A DNA stretch of 64,000 nt from NCBI RefSeq assembly GCF_000226115.1, contig NC_016460.1, positions 2,232,001 to 2,296,000 of the forward strand, given 5' to 3'. The notes under the pieces are model-generated. The model was not told where the DNA came from, ran no database searches, and worked only from the letters and a program-made list of their open reading frames with translations. Below, one piece after another: positions 11,863 through 26,658 of this stretch. Each line of letters begins with the position of its first letter. The first letter of the stretch is position 1. The DNA comes from Thermothielavioides terrestris NRRL 8126. Taxonomy: Eukaryota; Ascomycota; Sordariomycetes; Sordariales; Chaetomiaceae. The position numbers and the translations under genes were made by a program.

Positions 11863-14800
11863 GGAAGGAGAGGATAGAGGGCCATTCCGGGCAACACGGC
11901 ATGATGCTTGCTAGCCAAGGCATGGTGGTGGTGCTAATAGCAACAGTGCTGCTGGTGTGATAATCTTTGCCGCCTATGGCTGCGGAGATGTTTGTGGAAA
12001 GCCACGGAGCACGCTGCATACATACACAAGGGTCGTTCCGTCAGGATGAGGCCAAGCAGTGCCGGCAGCTCATTGCCTTCACGATAGTGGCAGCAAATCG
12101 AGCGCTTGTCTATGATGTTTTTCACAAGTCAGTATGGTAACATACGAACGAGCGGCTCGGTTGAGCAGCGGCATGGTGGGGAAGGCGATGTGCAGCTGAC
12201 GAGCTTTCGTGTGACTTTCGCCACTGAAGCGGGTCTTGGGGCCGAGATCACGAACCCAGCTGCCACTTGGGGGAGTGAACAGACTGTCTGACCTTGGAAT
12301 GTGAAGGCTGCCTCAGATCGACATGGGAGGTCGTCTGCTTCCCTCTGGTGGTGCTGCTTCCCGAGGCCTTGGCCGTGATTTTTTGGTGTGTGACCTCCAA
12401 GGGCCGACCTCAACCGATTGACACGGGCGAGCCGCAGACGCGGGGCAGGCGAACGCTCGCACGAACGCGGGGAGGAAGGGCGAGACGGGAAAAAAAAAAA
12501 ACAAACGAGCGTGGGAATGACGTTCGTTGAATCTTTTTCTCTTCTTTTTCTTTTCCTTTTTTGTCGGTTGAGGGAAATCCAGCGACAGAAGGACCAGCAG
12601 AGGGATTCCCAGGTATTAGTTGGATCGATGTTCGCGTGTAATTCCCCGACCCTGTGCAGGTAAAAGTCGAGTCGGTAAAGGTGGATTTCAATGCGGTAAA
12701 CTCCCAGGAGTGACCGTGTACACACCGTGGTGCACTGTGGCCCAGCCTTTCACTAGTGTAGAGCAGCACCCCGGGCGGGAGGTAGTGTACACAATCCGGC
12801 AAGGGTACCCTGTTTTGACAGCAGGCTGCCAGCCAACCATACAGGGTCCGACGGGGGTTGTTCTGAGCAGCGGAGTGGAGGGGGAGTCCAGGCGGCCCAG
12901 GCCTGCGGCTTCCCAGAACCGCAGTCCAAAGATGGTTGGCTGTTGACTGATGGTCACACAAAGCCCGCAGTCCCAACCGTGTCTGGGCTTTTCTGGAAGC
13001 AGAAAATCGAGACGGATACCCAGGCCCGTCTCCGACGTTCCCCGAGCCGATTTGCGAATTGTGGGCGTTGATGTGCAACCCCAGAACATTCTGAGACCGA
13101 GCGACGATGAAGCGCCATGAGACGGACAAATACGCCCCGGTAGCGCCGGGACCGCTAGGTTTCGCGGCCCAAGATCACCGCCTGATGTCTTGGGACGGCT
13201 GGGACGGGTGAGCTTGCGGCAGCCGGGCCGGATGTTGGGCGATGGGTCATGAGACGTGGACAGAAGGGTTGAAAGACACGCAGGCCGGGGACAGCTGCCA
13301 TCCGATTGACATCCCCAGTTTCGAAGAGCAGACCAAGAGACGGCTCCCGGCCTCTCACTGCTGCGTTTATCCGAACCCAGAGTAAGGGACACGACCTCCA
13401 TACCCAACAGATCAGGTATGTACCCCCCAACCCCCTCCAACCTCCTCCTCTGTACGTAAGGAAGCTCACCGGTTTACGGGAGCCTCCGGCGGCGAGATAC
13501 AGAGAACCCGGCATGAAGCACTGCGGCTTCCCAGGCTGGAGCAAGACGCAGGGAGCAGTTCCAGGGAGGAGACGGAAGATGCAGGAGCTGAAGAAGCTTC
13601 GAACCCAGGCAGTTGCGTGCTGATGCCGCAGCGGGTGCTGGATGTCGGAGGCTCCATACCGCGGTAACAAGAGCTGACGGTAACAAGAGCTCCGACCAAG
13701 CGGCAGGCAAACGGCTTGGTTTTCGAAGATCCCGGGGCAATGCCCCTGGAGTGTCTGGTCTTTCACCGCCTTGCGCAGTCGCAAAGTGATTGCAGCAGAG
13801 CTGCATGCATGCGCATACACGATATCCACGACCCTCGACAGAATGCTGATGTACCCGCATGTGGGCCGTGTCTTCCCCACCGGGCCCGGGGTCTGGAGGC
13901 TCCCTGGCCAAAAGTCACGGGAGTGGCCGGGGACCAGGCGGCGCTAGCGCCTTCGGGAGGTACACTACATTAGGCAGTGTACGGGACAGAGCCGTTGGCG
14001 GCTGTCACTGGTCGGCGCTGATCGAGCTAGTCCCCGAGTGCTGCAAGCTGTGCGTTCCGCTCGCAACCAGCGGGGCAAGCGAACAGGCGAACAGCTACGC
14101 AGGAGTCCAGTGTTCTGGCACTCGGTACGGACACCTGGCGCGTGTGGACGGCTGCATAGGTGAGACATTCGGGCGTACCGGCAACGCCTATTATGGACGG
14201 TTTACCTGAGTGAGGTACCCGGGGAATTGTGGTCGTGCTGCGTGGGTACCTACGTCCCTGGGATGTGAAGCCGTCTCTCAGTGGAGCGGGAATATTACCC
14301 GCGCCGGGCCGGCTGGCGCAGCTACACTAGACAAGGCCGCAGGACTCCTCGCAGGACAAGATGGGGGGCGTGCAAAACGCATCACATCGAGGGCGTGAGC
14401 CGCAATGTCGCCCGAAGGAAGCGCCCGGAAGCGCCCGGAAGCGCTCCGGCTCGCTGCGAGCGCCTCGTTGTGCCATAACTAGTGTCTGCGGGTGGGCGGA
14501 GTGAGATGCGACACTTTCAGGTTGCGCAGAGCCGGCGAGAAAGAAGCCTCAGGGAGAATGCGGGACTTTGGAAGCTCAATGTGCCGCGTGTGTCAGTCCA
14601 GTGCCGGGTCAGCATTTGGCTCGCTCCCACTGCTTGCACAGGAATCCAGGTTGGGTCTCATCGTGCCCACAGGGATCGGTTTGGGAAGCACGGCCTTCTG
14701 CCGGAAAGAGGTGCGTTGATAACCGGCGACCGCTGTGCCTGTCCGAGGGACTCGGACCGGCACGGCTGCTGTTGAGCCAAGGTTCCAGGTTAATAAATAC

Positions 14801-17800
14801 TCCGTGCCAAGTTTATACCATACTACCTCACCCAGGGCAGGAAAGGGACCACCCGCGAGCGGATCAGGCAGTCGCACCGTTGCAGCGTGCCCGATTCGAC
14901 GACGATTCGGCAACTTCAGGGGCGGTCTTCGCACTGCAATTTAATCTGCCGAGCGGACGGAGCGACGGGAGAGACGGGCCAACTCTTCGGTGCCTCATAC
15001 AACACCATCCGTGGCCGGAGACCGGCAAAAGTCTTTTATGCGGCCAGATCCGGTAACTAATCAGCCAGGGGTTGGGGAAGATGGGAAGATGGGATGCCAC
15101 GCTCCGGATCCTCGCTCGCTCCGGTCAGCGTCGCGCCTCACCCGCTGCGTCGAGCCCCGTCCTTGGCCCGCCCCCTGCCCCACCCCCTCCCCCAGCTACC
15201 ATCCCAAGCTCCCAAGCTCCCAAGCTCCCAAGCTTCGGAGCTTCCAAGAAGTAGCCGATCTCTGCTTGGCAGCGCTGCGGTACTCGGCTCGGAGCTCTCC
15301 CGCCGTTCGCGTCATTGAGGCCCGCCTCGCTCCCGCTGGCGGATCCCGTCCCTCCAGAACCAAAAACGGCCCTCGCCTCCGTCGAATGCCACGACAACTC
15401 ATCCCTTCTCTCCGAACCCGCCAGACTCTTTGCCTCACCGACACAATGAGGATGCATGACAATGCAGCGCTAAGTTGACCGGTGAAGCACTGGAGCCACA
15501 TGTCTCCGGGCAAAATCCCCAGCGAGCCTTCACAGTACAACCCAGAGCTTCCGGAAGAAAGTCGCCTCGCCGATCTTCGCTGGGCGGGCCCAGCCCGGCT
15601 CTTCAGCGTCGCCAGCCAGACCGACATGGTGGACACGGGGTCTTGTCCCCCGGCAGCTGTCGCGACACGTTTGCCGCAACCTCCCCAAACCGAGCAGCGT
15701 TTTCTAGAGCGGCCTTGGGTTGCACGGCCTGACGCGCGCCATGGCGTGCACCGCAGGTCCTAGGGCTGTTGTGTGCGTCATGGGGAGCAGCGAGCCCGGC
15801 ACGGCTGCACAGCTACCTTCGCTGCGCAACCATGTCCCGAGCCATACACTACGATGCCGAGGCAGGGCGGTGTCGCTCGAAAGCCCCGTGCTCTTGCCCG
15901 GATTCCATCGCATTTTCCGATTCGCCCATTCGTTGCCCGTGCAAACAACGTTCTGGGGTCCCAGCTAGTCTTGGTCCCGGCGTTCACCGGCGCCACTAAA
16001 CCAGGCCATGAGCGCCCCCCCCCACGCCCGTGTCTGGGGTTTGCCCTCGGCATGGTTTCTCAGAATCCTCGAACGCTTGAGCGCGGGCACATCCCACGGA
16101 AACCCGCCGACACCGTCAGTGAAGCTGCATCCGCTACTGCAGCCTCCCGCCCTTGACCGCATGGAACTTTGTCTGACCCCCCATCTTTTTCTTCCGGTGA
16201 ACGGCGAGTCGGAGGGAGGGTGGGAGCCAGCTCGATAGCAGGAAGCAAGCGGGAAGAAGAGAGATTACTGTGTATGGGAGTGCCGTCGGAACCCGAGACA
16301 GCCATCGTGATGTCGCCACTGGCATTGGGCCACGGGTTGCACCCGGCTGGCTGAGATCTGGATGCCGGCAGAGCACACACACAGTGGTGTACGGACTGTA
16401 TGACATGCACCGCATGGGTTTGCAAAAAGATCCGGGGTCGAACGAGAACTCCCGGGGTGTGTGTCGTTTGACGATCCCCCGCATTTCGTCCACAGCAAGC
16501 GCTGGCAGCATTCGGTGTCCCCCCCCAGCCGCATACGATCGTGACCGGTTAGCGAACCCGAGTCAGATACGGAATAACGTTAATGTTAATCTGGCTTTCG
16601 GTTGATTTACCCTTGCGATATTTCTAGTGGTGGTGAGTCTCCTTGTCTGAATCCTGCTCTCCTCTCTGGTTCGCTTGGCGAACTCCGGTTCGCCATTCAA
16701 TATATTCGCAGGGGATGGGCCGCAGCTTCACTTGCCAATAATCACGATCTGGCAATCAGACATGCTGCAATTTGCGAACGGTTCCGACTATTTCCGTCTG
16801 AACCCGAGAAAGCGAGTCGTCCTCGGGTGCTTTCGCGGCGGTGGCAGCGTCCAGTCATTCCGTTATCACCCTTGCGGAGGAGTTCAGCGACTTCTTCGCA
16901 CTCTTCTTCCATATTAGACACTCTTCTTCCATATTAGACGGTCGGAAACAGACACAAGCGTGCCCTGACAGCCAAGGAGTCCATATCCGGTTCCTTTACA
17001 CGAGCGGGGGACTGGCCGTCCGATGGCGCAAATATAGTCTTTGAGCTGAAGACTTGTCACCGATGTCGCGTTGAGGTCCAGTCGGCCTGCTGGTCTCCGG
17101 AGACAAGTACTCTCCGTTCCTTCGTTTGATAGTTGCTCTTGCTCCTCGTCCTCCTCGTCGCCGGTCGAGGCAACAAGCGTTGACTCCGACATCAAAGGCT
17201 AGACGGCGTGGGGCGGGGGATTTTGCGGCTGCTGCGTGAGTGGCGGCTGTGGTTTGTGCTGGTCGTCGTTGTTGTGGCGCTGGTCATGTCGCCAAATGCC
17301 GCTTCCTCCGCTGTTATCATGGTGGTCGACCTCGTGTACGAGGCTGGGTCGTCGGCGGGAACGGGAGCCGGACTAGCGGTCGCAGTGGGAGTGGCAGCTT
17401 GCGCCGCGGGTTTGTCTCTCGTCATCGTCGTCTGCGTTGGCGGTAGTAGTGCCGGAGTATTGGTTTCGGCGCGTGAAGGGCGACTGCCGACTTCGGTTTT
17501 GGGCCGGAGCCGATTTCTTCAACGACGGACTAAGCGCGAAGCCGGGGCGGTGTAGCGGACCGTCGGCCGAGCGCAATATGGCGAATGTTGTCGTTGCGAG
17601 GATGGCTTAGGGATCATTTATTTGAAAGAAGGGGGCGTGACAGCCAGACTGCGAGGTGAAACTTGAAGGGTTATGGAAAAGAATGGTGGATGCGGCTTGG
17701 GACGCGAGATCAGGATCGACTTCTGGCGAGAAGAGGAGTTGAAATGGTCGGGGCCCGAGGTCGGGCAGAGATCTAAAGTCGGGCTTCGGTGTCCGGGCCG

Positions 17801-20800
17801 GCCCGGGCCCGCCGGGGTCATCCCCGCCCAGAACCCGCGCCGGTCCGCTCCGTCCCTGCCGGCCGAAAGGCCCACTGTTACACACAACAATTCTGAAAGG
17901 AGGCGGGCTTTAATGTCTGGCAGGACTTGGAATGGATAATATCTGTTTGCCGTTGCTGTCCGCAGGCACTGCCAGAACCTGATCGCCTGACCACATTCAG
18001 GAGGACACTTCGTGTGAGTATGAGAGGACCGTCTTTTCAATTGTGATTACTGCGTTCCATCTACACTGCAATTGCTCTATTACTTTTCTGTAGCTTCACT
18101 TTGTCCAGAAGCGTTGTCCTCGGTCTCCTTCTTGTGATTAGTTCAGCCCTTGGACATTCCCCCCTTTTCGGAGTCTCTCATTCTCAGGGGGCTGCATAGT
18201 CATGATTATCATCGGTTTCTGTGAACACAGGGAAGTTTCCTCCATGATCCACCCAGACCTGCCAGCGTACGACATCAACAAGGAGCACCAAAAGCACCCT
18301 TGCCACAGTCACGAGGGACGAATGCACATCGCCTCACGCCATGGGACCTGGCACGAGTCAAACCGTGCCGCCGGGTCTGCCCTTGCTCACTACCACCCTG
18401 CTGGGCTAGGTACACACCGCCCATGGCCCGACTCCCGTCTACACTACCATGCACACCCAGCGTGCATTAACCGATCACTTTCGAGGCCATACTGCGTACT
18501 GCAAAGCAGAATGGAGACACTTTGTCTTGAACTCTTCCAGTACGAGAGCTCCACCAGAGACGGAGCCAAGCAGCATGCCGCTTCGGGGCCACCCGACTTC
18601 CAAATCGGGCCCGCTGCAGATGCAAGTCCCGTTCGAGACAGGCCGTTTCTTGCCCTGCTTGCCTGGCTTGCTGCCATTGCTACTGGCCGTTGCCCCCTTT
18701 TCTTTTTTACCTCCCCTGGGGTTTAAGTCTGCGTGGATGGTCTTCGACGCAGTAGATAGTTAGTACGCAGTCGTTATCGCATCTTGGCTTTTTCAGAGAA
18801 TGTGCCGTTGCCCTTCCCCTCCAATGACGCTTGTCCATGATCCGGTCTCTTGCAGCTGAAGGTCGGATGATAGGTCGCTTCGCTTGTGATGTGCTCAGTC
18901 AGGTATGATAGTTCGTTCTCCCGCATCACACGCGCCCCCTTCCATCTTTTCTCGCAAATGCACTCGCGTACCAACTGCGGAGTTCGTTGGCACCAGCAGC
19001 TTGCTCGATCCGGCTTCCACCGGTGTAGTTATGTATGGCTGCCCAGCCGGGAAAGAGACCTGAAGGTGTCGATGAGGCCTTGTCCCACCACACTTGGGAG
19101 ACTCGGTGAGAGCCGCCTTAGGGATGTGCAGATATAGCCGGATGCCCAAGGGGGGGTGGGATGGTGTGCATGTGCGGCTATTCGAGGAGACACACACCAC
19201 ACCGACGCCCCCGCCATGGCTGACCTGCATATACATATATACACTACAGCAAGCTCTTGCAGCGGCAGCTACCTGTCACGTAGGTAGGTAGGGGACCATG
19301 CAGGCAGGGTGGTTGGTTAGGATGGTTCATGCCTTGCAGCACCAGGTGGCAGGCGAAGGGTGTCTGGGTGTCTAGGTGCCGTCTCATAGCACCCTACGTA
19401 TCATAAAATACAGTCCATAGCTAGGTATGCACTTCTGTACGCCAAATACACACGCCACCTTTGGAGGGTGAGGTAAGGTAATACCGGCGCGGACCAGGCA
19501 GGAGGCGTAATCTCAAGGGGGAGACCACCCTGATCGTAAACAAGGCTTGCTGTGTGGGACAGGGAGAGTTGGAGAGGATAACGTTACCACACCTCCGTTC
19601 CTGTCTCCCCATTCCAACGAGCCAGTGAGACCGGCTGAGACATGGTGACGCCGCCGACAAGTCTTCCCCGCCTCTTCACACCACCATCATGTAATTCCAC
19701 GGCCTGGACTTGGGTGGCACCAGCGCTAAACCGGCAGTGTTGGATCTTGCAGATGTGGGACCTTGCAGTGAGCATGGGCAGAGGCTGCTGAAGGGGAGGG
19801 GTGTCCTCCCAGGGTTGCAGTTCCCCCCCCATCCCAAAGACAGGCTGCTGGATCTGACATCTGACATGGTGTGTATGTATACTACACTAATAGCACCAGT
19901 ACGTACTAAGTACAGCCCTAATTTAGTCATACCCGTGCTTGGACGAGGGAGGTTTCTTGCGTGGTGTGGACCCCAGGCGCAAAACATGCCTTGTCAATGT
20001 CTCATGTCGTGCATTAGCTTAGATCCATGTGTGTTGTCGATCGGGACTGATCAGGCTGGACCGGATCTGGGTTCCGGCTTACACAGCTCATGCCACTGAG
20101 CAGGAGTGCAACTCCCTACTGTGTAGAGCCAGTTGCTGTCATAGCAGGCCAAGTGCCTTGTTAGCACGTCAGTCAGTCAGCGGCACTCTGAACTCGTGGC
20201 ATGCCTGTTTTCCTGTCAACTGGTGCAATTCGTGGTTGTAAGACCGCCGGGGTGGCGGCAATGTTTACTCTCATCATATCCGAAAAGGGGCTTGTGCAGG
20301 GAGGGGTCGGGCTGGTTTTAGCTTTGCTGCAGAGATACCTGACAACCGCGCTTGTCGAGCGGCGGCTGTGGAACCGTCTGCCTGGGAGCGCAGTCTCTAC
20401 ACTGAACAGCGTGCCAGTCTTGTCTCCTCGCGGCGCCTCAAGTATCCGTTTTAGAAAGATGGGCCTCATTTTCCAGAGCTGAATTTCTGCTCAATAAATG
20501 ACAGAAGCTGTGACACAACGTCAAACCGGTGTGCTCCAATGTCGGGAGTAATGTCAGCAAGTCGAGAAAAGGGGCCGCACAAGGGGGGAACAAGAGACAG
20601 CCGGTCAACAAAACAACCAATGTAGTGGCACAGAGCCATTTCCCCCCTCCCTCTTCTTCCACAAAAACATAGCTAAAATCACGGATCACGGCACCGCCTA
20701 CCGGTAATCATTAAAGGCGTCTGCCCACGCAGGAGGAGGAGCATCGCGCCCGGGTTCCGCCAGAATACCACAGTAAGCTTGAGCGCCAAATCACGATCAG

Positions 20801-21650
20801 TTAAACTTAAAGAGTCGTTAACGTTGGACATCGGCAACCGCCCGCTAGCACCAGGATTCGACCGGGAACGTTAGTTACCAAGGGCGGAAGCTCGTCTCTC
20901 GACAAGGGTCCTTATTGTATGACACCTGACAGACACAAGCTTGCAAAACCGCAGCGTGATGCAGAGCGGCGGCGGGCACGCTGCAGTAATCAGGCTCTTA
21001 GACTCAGCGCTCTCTGGATGCCTTGGCTGGAGTGTGAGTTCTAGAAGTACGTGTTCGAGCATTCAACAATGCCACACACTTCAAAGAGCACGGAGTGGGT
21101 CGCCCTAACGTTACAGAGTAACTCACTATCAATGTAACTAACGTAAGTTAACCGAGTTGACTCAAGTTATTGTGCTTGTGGGGCACCACATTGTTAATGT
21201 GGCTTATGTAACAATGGTAACAACAATGTAAAGTGGCACAAGCTTACAATTGTGGTCCTCCATTCAAACCATTCAGCCTTGCTCCAGCCGTCGTCAGCCT
21301 CGCGCAAACATTCCTGGACCAAGTGAACCTTCCGACTTCGCATCTGAATTGCCCTTCTTGGCCTCCTTGCCTGCTTCGGATTCCTTTTCATCTTGAGGCA
21401 AGAGGACTGGCCCTAATTTGCCCTGATTTGCGGAGTTCGTTGTTCACAGATTGAGTTTGACACGCCCCGATCCACGTCCTGGCCCCCTCCAGGCACCCAG
21501 CACTACCGCGCCGACCGCTGTCCTGCTGTATTCCGCTCAAGGAGTCAATTAAGGCCGTGCTGGAAAAACCAGCTGTCTGCCTATGAATTGAGGCCAACCT
21601 ACCAGTCCCACTCCCAGTCCTTCTACCGCAGTCCAGTCCAGAGCCGCACC
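11863..21650. other. Gene-poor interval of nearly 10 kb
   Basis: No coding region here meets my standard. The longest frames (for example 12,688-13,440 and 13,155-13,880 on the minus strand, 18,202-18,726 on the plus strand) overlap one another, carry no family motif, no plausible intron set and atypical composition. The first several hundred bases are probably the promoter of the transporter gene. Tandem decamers (CCCGGAAGCG) occur at about 14,417-14,450 and CCCAAGCT octamers at about 15,207-15,235. Palindrome-like TAACGTTA motifs recur at about 16,576, 20,818, 20,868, 21,107 and 21,138. Base composition is mixed and it lacks the strong TpA excess of the region beyond 29 kb, so it is not obviously a mutated transposon. 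Confidence 0.4.
16900..16939. repeat. Perfect 20-bp direct tandem duplication
   Basis: The 20-mer beginning ACTCTTCTTCC and ending ATATTAGAC occurs twice back-to-back with no mismatch, at 16,900-16,919 and 16,920-16,939. It lies in sequence with no supported gene. Confidence 0.9.
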
Positions 21651-22251
21651 ATGTCAAGCCAGAACCCGGCAACTCCCGTCAAGGTGCCCTCGGCGGCCGC
21701 CAACTACACGGCCGCCACGCTCGACCCAGACCTCAGATCCCAGATCAACTCGTTACTGATAAAAGAAGGCCATGTCACAAAGTATGCTGGCCTTGTACCA
21801 AAATCTACCCCGAAGGCCTCGATTGTGCAGCGGCTAATGTAAACCCGTCACCGCCCTACACAGGATCCAAGATCATCTCCTTCATGCCCTCCACGCGCAC
21901 CCCTCCAACTGGCCCACCACCGTCCAGAACCACGCCCTCTCCCTGCTCCGCTCTGGCGAAGTATCCTCCTTCCCCGCTCTCCTGCGCCGCGTCATCGAGG
22001 ACGTCCGGCAAGACACCGCCCTCTCCCCCAATGCCAACGGGAGCACTGGCAAGGCCGTCAACGGTGCGTCTGAAGAGAACGGCGGCGGCGCAGGAGGAGT
22101 GAACGGAAAGAAGGCCGAAGGAGTGAATGGTTCAACCAACAACGCCCGGCCAAGCCTAGCCGTGCCGCAGTCTGTGGTCGAAGAAGCGCTTCTGGTGACG
22201 CGCGAGTGCCTGGACGCCGTGTGTGAGATGGAAGAGAGCGGTGCAACATGA
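21651..22251 (+). CDS. Conserved-looking 172-residue protein of unknown function
   Basis: I do not recognise the family. Two exons, 21651-21781 and 21864-22251, are joined by an 82-nt intron (donor GTATGC, branch-like GCTAATG, acceptor ACACAG), which rebuilds GHVTKIQDHLLHAL across the junction. The ATG at 21651 follows an ACC context. The N-terminal third is polar (SSQNPATPVKVPSAAANYTAATL). It leads into a compact helical core, DPDLRSQINSLLIKEGHVTK then HPSNWPTTVQNHALSLLRSGEVSSFPALLRRVIEDVRQDT, whose spacing of hydrophobics and lack of membrane segments suggest a small soluble, perhaps nuclear, subunit. An Asn/Gly/Ser-rich linker follows, then a final helix (VVEEALLVTRECLDAVCEMEE). The frame stays open for 68 more codons after the TGA, so a missed 3' intron is possible. 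The coding call rests on the clean splice, G/C-ending codons and helical periodicity. Confidence 0.72.
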
Positions 22252-23255
22252 GTGGATTCGCTTCTCCGTGGTGGTCGGCCGGCAGGGACAGAAAGGGGGC
22301 CAAGCAGGAGGCGGGGCGGGCAGTCCGAGCAAATGAGCAATAACAAGCGGGCCGAGATTCTCAACCGGCTGGCCGGCGGCGAGCTCGGCTCATCCCGCGC
22401 CCACGCATGCACAACACATCTCAACCACATCCATACAAAACGACTATTGACAGATTGACAGCCAGTCGACTTAAAGGGAAAGCAGGCCCATAGAGCGAGC
22501 TTCCCGGGCCCCCGGCATGCGCAGAGGATCATGCCCCGTAAAGGCTGTTAAATGCCATCGCACCGTGGCCGCATGAGTACACGGATGGGAACTGCAGACA
22601 CGGCACAGCATTCCCACATACCATACAGCAGACGCGTGCTACTAGCCGATGCCAACATCCCGATGCCTGGGGTCCACACGGGGAATGGTGGGGTAAAAAA
22701 AAAGAGAAGAGATGGCGGCGCGGCTGTGGCAAACCACGATGAAGAGGGGAAATGGAAAATCAGAAGCGGAAGGGGAGAGACTGCCGACGGGCATGGCAAT
22801 GATGGGCACACTAGATAGGGGTAGATGGCAGACGCCAGGTCGGGAATGGGAGTTCACATCGCAACCAACCCTTCCTTTCCCTAAGTTATAGGGCGCTACG
22901 CTTTATGGTGATGCCAGCGCATAGTCAAGCTTGCCACACTCATGTGGTCAGGCGACGACGGCAACGTGTTCCTGGCTGATATGTCGTTGAGCGTGGCCAG
23001 CGACCAACCGCACCCGGCCTTCCCACAAAAAAGCTCGCTGGCCAGCTACCCCCCTGGCGGGAGGGAGGTAGCCAGGTACGAAAACCCCCCGTGGGGGTTT
23101 TGCTCCGGCGGGCAGCGCCCCTTCAAGATCGAACGGTGCAAGCTTGTTGAGCATCCTCAACAAGGCCGGCCACACGGGGAGTGGAGCGGTAGACTTTGGG
23201 ATATGCAGCTCGTCTCTCCACGGCAGGGGCTGATGGTAGCGGGAGGCGCGGCTGG
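22252..23255. other. Intergenic region
   Basis: No gene is supported. It contains the 3' region of the 172-residue gene and, from about 22,900, sequence upstream of a TATA box. An inverted run of C and G (CCCCCCGTGGGGG at about 23,085-23,098) could form a small hairpin. Confidence 0.4.
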
Positions 23256-23263
23256 TATATAAA
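23256..23263 (+). promoter_or_regulatory. TATA box (TATATAAA)
   Basis: TATATAAA lies in a GC-rich setting, 58 bases upstream of the next ATG (23,321), the right distance for a core promoter on the plus strand. The nearest plus-strand frame downstream is the 54-codon one at 23,321. Confidence 0.45.
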
Positions 23264-23320
23264 GGCTCTGCTGCTACCGCCACCACCGCCAACACCATAT
23301 CATCAGAACCTAAGTCATAA

Positions 23321-23485
23321 ATGTACACCACCCAACAAGCCAAACAAGACACAAACGTCAACACATCGCTGCTCGTCCGTCTGTGTGTTTTTCTCTTCTC
23401 CTGCCCACCTTCTCTCGGCAAGAAAGGCAAAGCAGTCAGTCAAAGACCAAAGGAAGAGATAGCAGCTCACTTCTCACCTATTTGA
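23321..23485 (+). CDS. Possible small protein of 54 residues
   Basis: The first ATG after the TATA box opens a 54-codon frame ending in TGA. The product starts MYTTQQAKQD, has a short hydrophobic patch (LLVRLCVFLFSCPP) and a basic Lys-rich region after it. I recognise no family. The region downstream is purine-rich with simple repeats, and the CDC48 gene comes from the opposite direction, so this could instead be the leader of a non-coding transcript. The only support is the position of the TATA box and the intact frame. Confidence 0.22.
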   Translation: MYTTQQAKQDTNVNTSLLVRLCVFLFSCPPSLGKKGKAVSQRPKEEIAAHFSPI

Positions 23486-23954
23486 CTTGGTAGCGAGAGC
23501 TAGCTACTATCAGCTCTAAGTAGGCAAGGTAAGTTGGTGACAGAAGCAGGAGTGTGAGAACGGGAATGGCAAGCAAGCAAGGCACCAAGCACGCAGGCAC
23601 GCAGGCACGCAGCAGGCAGGCAGGCAGGGCAAGGATCGGTAGCTATTTCACTGTTACCTTCCAAGACTAGATTAGGGAGGAAGAAAAAAAAAACTGACTT
23701 GGCCTGAAGTAGTGTTCCGCCCCTTCCTCTCTCTCTCTATCTTGCCCAGGACGGTGCGGTCATCATCAGATCGTGAGATCGTGAAGACGGGATAAGGAAA
23801 AGACAAGGAAAGCGGGAAGAAAGAGGAAAGCGACTAGAATACACAAAGCGTCCCAGAACAGCAGAAACACCCCCAAAACGGCCCAAGTCTGCTCCGTGTT
23901 GATGTTTGTGTTTCGTGCCCGGGAGCCCCGAATACCACGGCCATGGATCTCCGT
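23486..23954. other. 3' flank of CDC48 with short CAGG/CACG repeats
   Basis: No gene is supported. Short tandem tetramer and octamer repeats (CAGGCACG, then CAGG) lie at about 23,594-23,632, and a (CT)n tract at about 23,728-23,740. The right part is probably the 3' untranslated region of CDC48. Confidence 0.5.

Positions 23955-26658
<2,704 letters not shown>

Noticed and set aside
13155..13880. 241-codon minus-strand frame
   Set aside because: No motif, overlaps other long frames on both strands, no promoter or intron signals; chance in GC-rich DNA.
16914..17576. Three overlapping minus-strand frames (Thr/Ala-rich and acidic products)
   Set aside because: They look like pieces of a low-complexity fungal protein, but no splice set joins them and no family is recognised.
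18405..18425. GTACACACCGCCC, the conserved 3' small-subunit rRNA motif
   Set aside because: Only 13 bases match; flanking sequence is unrelated to rRNA, so coincidence.
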